Source: an uncultured bacterium (GTDB lineage Bacteria; Bacillota; Clostridia; Oscillospirales; Oscillospiraceae). From it: 52,238 nucleotides of DNA. Under the pieces are notes generated by a model. That model did not search any database and was not told the origin of the DNA. It worked only from the letters and a program-made list of their open reading frames with translations. Positions 49,013 through 52,238 of the stretch are shown here, piece after piece (within the stretch, counting starts at the first letter, position 1; each line of letters opens with the position of its first letter). The position numbers and the translations under genes are program-made. The stretch is from positions 1-52,238 of the forward strand of contig CAMWRX010000011.1 of assembly GCA_947176765.1 (NCBI GenBank). The letters are read 5' to 3'.

Positions 49013-49426
49013 ATGTGGCTTATATTTGCATCTCTGTCCGCAGTATTCGCGGCGCTTACTTCCATTTTGGCGAAAATTGGCATTGATGGTGTCAATTCCA
49101 ACCTTGCTACCGCTATCAGGACAATGGTGGTAGTGGTCATGGCTTGGGGAATGGTATTTCTGACGGACGCGCAGCACGGACTTTCCGGGATTAGTCAGAG
49201 AAGCTGGCTCTTTTTGATCTTATCTGGACTTGCCACAGGAGCGTCCTGGCTGTGCTTTTATCGGGCGCTACAGATCGGGGAGGCATCCAAAGTCGTACCG
49301 ATTGACAAGCTGAGCATAGTCATCACGCTGGTTCTGGCCTTTGTATTTCTGCACGAGAAGTTTACAGTAAAATCCTTGGCAGGATGTGTGCTGATTGGAG
49401 CGGGCACCCTGCTCATGGTACTGTAA
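49013..49426 (+). CDS. EamA/DMT family small membrane transporter
   Basis: A 137-aa protein with four or five membrane helices, one EamA repeat in length, so it should work as a dimer. Typical stretches are FAALTSILAKIGIDGVNSNL at the start, SWLCFYRALQIGEASKVVPI near 85-104, and FLHEKFTVKSLAGCVLIGAG near the end. Drug/metabolite transporters of this type move small metabolites or drugs; the substrate is unknown. The start ATG has AAAGGGAGG upstream and it has its own promoter. Confidence 0.92.
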   Translation: MWLIFASLSAVFAALTSILAKIGIDGVNSNLATAIRTMVVVVMAWGMVFLTDAQHGLSGISQRSWLFLILSGLATGASWLCFYRALQIGEASKVVPIDKLSIVITLVLAFVFLHEKFTVKSLAGCVLIGAGTLLMVL

Positions 49427-49462
49427 ACACAATATTTTGAACTGTTTTGAGGTAATTGCGGT

Positions 49463-49918
49463 ATGATTTTCTGTGTAGAGGATGACGAGAGCATCCAGAG
49501 CCTGGAGCTCTATGCGCTCCGCTCCGCGGGCTTTGAGGTTCGGGGATTTGTGGACGGTGACGCTTTCTTAGAGGCGCTGCGCGCGGAAACACCGGAGCTG
49601 GTAATCCTGGATGTTATGCTGCCTGGAAAAAGCGGCGTGGAGCTTCTGAAACAGATGAAAGCCTCCGGCAGTACCTGCGAGATCCCGATCATCATGGCTA
49701 CGGCCAAGGGAGCGGAGTACGATAAGATCCAGAGCCTGGGTCTGGGAGCGGACGACTATCTGGTAAAGCCCTTTGGCATGATGGAAATGGTGTCGCGGGT
49801 CAAGGCGGTGCTGCGCCGGTGTTATCCCAGGCAAAACCAGGAAATATTGGCGGCGAACGATTTAGTGATTGATTTGGTTGAGCATACTGTTATGGCGGGT
49901 GGTGAGAGGATTTCCCTT
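49463..49918 (+). pseudogene. OmpR/PhoB-type response regulator, C-terminus missing
   Basis: The receiver domain is complete: MIFCVEDDESIQSLELYALR, phospho-Asp in LVILDVMLPGKSGVELL (about D50), Thr in IIMATAKG and Lys in DYLVKPFGMMEMVSRVKAVL. The linker goes on to VMAGGERISLTY, where OmpR-type proteins begin their winged-helix domain, and then changes abruptly near 49918 into the antisense of another gene. The DNA-binding domain is lost. Together with phoU, 500 bases upstream, it suggests a former phosphate-control cluster. Confidence 0.85.
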
Positions 49919-50662
49919 ACCTATAGGCTCAATGGAAATACTATCTGCATAGGGCAGCACAATAATAGCACAAGTGGCAGTAACTCCATTGGCAGATTTT
50001 GCGGTAAGGGTGGCGGTTCCCTCGGAAACCCCTGTAACGGTTCCTGCATTGTCTACAGTGGCAATGCTCGTTTGGTCTATGGAATAAGTGAGGGCGCGAT
50101 CAGACGTGTTTTCCGGGGTAAATATGGCTTCCAACGATACCGTCTGGGTAGGTGCTACTATCAACTCAGCATTGGAAAATTTGATTGCCGAAGGTTGAAC
50201 ATGGGAAACCTCTATGGAGCATTTTGCGGTGCGGCCTTTGGCGTTGGTGGCCGTGATAGTGGTTGACCCGACATTGATGGCTGTGACCGTTCCATTGCCA
50301 TTTACGGTGGCGATAGCGGTATCGGCGGATTCATATGTAACAGGGGAATAGTCTGTAGCAATGTCAAGCTGGGAGGTTTCCCCAACTTTCAGACTGATGC
50401 TGTCGGAGTTGATAGTGATTCCAGATTTGAGAAAATAGACAACGCCAGCAGATACAGCGCCAACAATGGCAAGGATAACGAGCAACGAGATTATAACGGG
50501 GGCTTTGGATTTTTTCTTTTTGGGTGTTACAGTTGCTTTAGCAACGGCTGCTGCACTCGAAGCCGGAACATTTGCAAGCACTAATTTTGTATTGCCACAT
50601 ATTGGGCACTTTTGGGCTATTTCTGGCACAAATTTTTTGCAAGTTGGGCAAATTTTGACCAC
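49862..50662 (-). pseudogene. Zinc-ribbon membrane protein with Ig-like (BIG2) repeats, C-terminus missing
   Basis: The protein begins CPTCKKFVPEIAQKCPICG, a zinc ribbon, followed by a Lys-rich turn and one membrane helix (about residues 55-76, VIISLLVILAIVGAVSAGVV). Two Ig-like BIG2 repeats follow (SLKVGETSQLDIATDYSPVT with VTAINVGSTTITATNAKG, and VSLEAIFTPENTSDRALTYS with VTGVSEGTATLTAKSANG). Homology stops near residue 248 at ADSISIEPI; the last codons are the antisense of the response-regulator fragment. True coding probably covers 49920-50662. The start ATG follows GGAGGAAAC. Zinc-ribbon-plus-BIG2 surface proteins are common in gut Firmicutes; role unknown. Confidence 0.8.
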
Positions 50663-50801
50663 GGTGGTTTCCTCCTTCTGTGTTTGGATGCCCTCATTTT
50701 ACATTATATTATAAAGATATTCAAGATATAATTATAACTAAATATAAAAAGGATATATATGGAAATCAGGATATAAGATATACTTAATCAGAGGTGATAC
50801 C

Positions 50802-50990
50802 ATGGAGCGCCGGAAAATCACAATTTCAAAAAAGGGTGACGATGGGTATAAAGTTATTTCTGTACGGCTTAAAGAAAAGACCCTTGAAGCCATTGAGGAT
50901 ATTTCAGCGCAGACCAACAGGTCACGGAATGAAGTTATCAATATTTTGTTAGATTCTGCCGTTGTAGATGCAGAAATTGAAGAAGAATAG
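50802..50990 (+). CDS. Small ribbon-helix-helix DNA-binding protein
   Basis: A 62-aa protein of the CopG/Arc type: a strand KVISVRLKEKTLEAIEDISA followed by NRSRNEVINILLDSAV, the expected strand-helix-helix with the NRSRNE turn between helices. It may be an antitoxin-like or autoregulatory protein. The start ATG has AGAGGTG. The neighbour downstream is the DUF3800 gene, 260 bases away with its own promoter, so pairing of the two is unproved. Confidence 0.85.
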   Translation: MERRKITISKKGDDGYKVISVRLKEKTLEAIEDISAQTNRSRNEVINILLDSAVVDAEIEEE

Positions 50991-51071
50991 GCAAAAAATG
51001 CAGTAAAACGTACAACGTAAGAAGCGTTTGACCGTGCTATAAAGAAATATTGTTTGTCATAGGGGAGAATA

Positions 51072-51100
51072 TTGACAAGCTGTTTAGAATATGCTATTAT
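51072..51100 (+). promoter_or_regulatory. Promoter of the DUF3800 leader RNA
   Basis: TTGACA (51072-51077, perfect) and TATTAT (51095-51100) with a 17-base spacer. Transcription should start near 51107. Confidence 0.8.
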
Positions 51101-51188
51101 AGTGGTGCCAACGGTAAGTCTTGCGTAAACGCCATTATCCAGGTAAGGGTCGTTGTTCCGGCCTCGTCCGCAAGCTATTGGCATCACT
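51101..51188 (+). ncRNA. Structured leader RNA upstream of the DUF3800 gene
   Basis: AGTGGTGCCAA (51101-51111) pairs with TTGGCATCACT (51178-51188) with one G-U, though the first few bases may lie before the start site. CTTGCG (51120-51125) pairs with CGCAAG (51169-51174) inside it. Conserved DUF3800 RNA motifs have been described upstream of DUF3800 genes by comparative genomics; this leader fits that position. I cannot say which motif it is. Confidence 0.7.
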
Positions 51189-51197
51189 TGATAGAGG

Positions 51198-51229
51198 CGG
51201 GGATGGGTTATGAAACCCGTCCCCGTTTT
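51198..51229 (+). terminator. Terminator between the leader RNA and the DUF3800 gene
   Basis: CGGGGATGGGTT pairs with AACCCGTCCCCG (one G-U) around ATGA and is followed by TTTT. It ends 19 bases before the ATG, so it can act as an attenuator. Confidence 0.82.
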
Positions 51230-51248
51230 CTCTTGCTTGGAGGGTATT

Positions 51249-51938
51249 ATGCAGTATCTATACATAGACGAATCTGGTTCAATGACAGATCAATACGTAG
51301 ATGATTGGCCCTATTTTGTCGTTGCCATTGTACGGGCAGAAAATCCTCAAAGACTTCGGAATGTACGAAAGCGTTTTATTCGGAAATATATGGAAGAATT
51401 AAAAGCTGCGGATAAGGATGAACGGATGTTTAATGGTGGTGCCTTTAAGGAATTAAAGGGACAAGCATTTACACCAGAGTTGAAGCGGAAATTTGCAGAA
51501 TATTTCTTCCGTGAAGGAACGCTGGACGTTTTTTATATAATAATTGACAACAAGAAGGCTTTGAGCAATTTTTACACGAACAAAGCACGAGCGTTCAATT
51601 ATGTATTTAAACTGGCGTTTGAATACTTCGTTAGAAATAAACAATTGCCAGATGATGAATATGCTATTCAATTTGATGAACGAAATGAACGACCAGATGC
51701 TCGACACTTCCTACAAAACTATTTGAATACTGAATTGCGAATGGAAGGAGTTTTGTCCAAAGACGTCCATGTGAAATACTTTGATTCCTCCCAAAATCAT
51801 ATCATCCAAATTGCAGATGTTTTGGCAAATCTATATTTTTCCCATTTGCGTACAGGAGCGTATGAAAAAGAATTTCTGCAAATGCGGGAAAGCGGGTGCT
51901 TAAAGTTTGAATTCAAATTTCCTCTTTCGCGGGGATAA
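51249..51938 (+). CDS. DUF3800 domain protein
   Basis: A 229-aa protein beginning MQYLYIDESGSMTDQYVDDW, the signature DESG motif of the DUF3800 family, whose fold is RNase H-like. A second acidic site is likely in HIIQIADVLANLYFSHL (about 195-211), with conserved charged residues in between. The family is widespread in bacteria and often lies in mobile regions; nuclease activity is suggested, not proved. The start ATG has TTGGAGGG upstream. The gene is AT-rich like other mobile or defence genes in the window. It has a perfect 13-bp terminator after it. Confidence 0.92.
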   Translation: MQYLYIDESGSMTDQYVDDWPYFVVAIVRAENPQRLRNVRKRFIRKYMEELKAADKDERMFNGGAFKELKGQAFTPELKRKFAEYFFREGTLDVFYIIIDNKKALSNFYTNKARAFNYVFKLAFEYFVRNKQLPDDEYAIQFDERNERPDARHFLQNYLNTELRMEGVLSKDVHVKYFDSSQNHIIQIADVLANLYFSHLRTGAYEKEFLQMRESGCLKFEFKFPLSRG

Positions 51939-51952
51939 GTTAAAACAATGTA

Positions 51953-51986
51953 AAGAACGCCACGGAATAATCCGTGGCGTTCTTTT
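51953..51986 (+). terminator. DUF3800 gene terminator
   Basis: AAGAACGCCACGG and CCGTGGCGTTCTT form a perfect 13-bp stem with a 6-base loop, followed by TT. Confidence 0.85.
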
Positions 51987-52032
51987 GCGTTGGTAACACT
52001 TTTTCAGTGGTAACTGATAACGAGGGATGGGT

Positions 52033-52058
52033 GGTGCTGTCAAGGATTATGCGCAAAA
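52033..52058. repeat. Probable terminal inverted repeat of an IS256-type element
   Basis: GGTGCTGTCAAGGATTATG followed by CGCAAAA resembles the TGTCAA-containing ends of IS256 elements. It lies about 30 bases beyond the transposase stop, as expected for the right end. The other end is outside the window. Confidence 0.6.
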
Positions 52059-52086
52059 AGGTTTGCAGGCTCAGGTTAGAATGAAA

Positions 52087-52238
52087 TCAGCCGGCAATGG
52101 AGGTGTCGTCGAAGGCCGCCTCCAGATGCTTCATGTTCATATATTTCTTGTTGCCCCATTGGGTGCCGGCCACATGGCGGAGTCTGGCACAGACCAGCAT
52201 AAGGGCAGAGTTGCCATCCGGGAAAGTGCCCACCACCC
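52087..52238 (-). mobile_element. IS256-family transposase, C-terminal part, cut by window edge
   Basis: The minus strand encodes VVGTFPDGNSALMLVCARLR, then HVAGTQWGNKKYMNMKHLE and ends IAG before TGA. This is the C-terminus of an IS256 (mutator-type) transposase. Most of the gene lies beyond the window, so whether the element is intact is unknown. Its probable end is at 52033. Confidence 0.85.

Noticed and set aside
50802-51938. RHH protein and DUF3800 protein as a toxin-antitoxin pair
   Set aside because: They are 260 bases apart with a promoter, structured RNA and terminator in between, so they are not a typical coupled pair.

Overview
The window (52,238 bp, mostly GC-rich with AT-rich patches) looks like a chromosome segment, or an assembled contig, from a gut Firmicute of the Oscillospiraceae type (Flavonifractor/Lawsonibacter-like). 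The reasons are codon usage and GC, strong Shine-Dalgarno sites, S-layer-homology (SLH) surface proteins, C_GCAxxG and IreB family proteins, an AgrC/LytTR two-component pair, and aldo/keto reductases with ferredoxin-like tails. The genus is an inference.

Layout. 1-5.5 kb: type I restriction-modification operon (hsdM cut at its 5' end, hsdS, an unrecognised 195-aa gene, hsdR). 5.6-14.1 kb: small accessory genes (HExxH membrane protein, AlkZ-like protein, TetR/hydrolase pair, AraC regulator, RibD-C reductase, YhfC protease, hydrolase/MBL pair) mixed with gene fragments, including an integrase C-terminus. 14.5-17.9 kb: a scar region with a carboxymuconolactone decarboxylase fused to part of a GH3 glucosidase, an aldo/keto reductase stub, a VirD4/TraG stub, a broken tRNA-Ala and a PHP phosphatase. 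17.9-23.6 kb: Fe-alcohol dehydrogenase, HipA-like kinase, transposase fragment, Tex, C_GCAxxG protein. 23.9-27.1 kb: Y-family polymerase-YolD-IreB operon, AlkZ-related protein, HAD and cyclophilin-like fragments. 27.2-29.5 kb: polar amino-acid ABC transporter. 29.5-34 kb: SLH/cyclophilin-like and cyclophilin-like lipoprotein genes and two aldo/keto reductases. 34.2-38.6 kb: sulfur amino-acid genes metY and cysK with an Rrf2 regulator, interrupted by an esterase and an ATP-grasp stub. 38.6-46.6 kb: TcdA, a histidine kinase/LytTR pair, and a divergent 1447-aa SLH protein. 46.8-49.9 kb: prophage protease and portal fragments, PhoU, EamA, a response-regulator fragment. 49.9-52.2 kb: zinc-ribbon/Ig-like protein fragment, ribbon-helix-helix protein, a DUF3800 gene behind a structured leader RNA, and the end of an IS256-type element.

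Working together. The clearest regulatory unit is metY-cysK-rrf2. All three promoters carry an AACC-N13-GGTT operator, and metY also has a leader ORF with a terminator/antiterminator arrangement. A second unit is the LytTR pair, whose likely binding site (two perfect direct repeats) lies between its own promoter and that of the giant SLH protein. A third is the DUF3800 leader RNA with a terminator directly before the gene. The MerR-type 19-bp-spacer promoter of the YhfC gene has no MerR gene in the window.

A general feature is about a dozen abrupt breakpoints where genes are cut in mid-reading-frame and joined to unrelated sequence, several with mobile-element scraps. They may be real deletion or integration scars, or assembly joins; sequence alone cannot decide.
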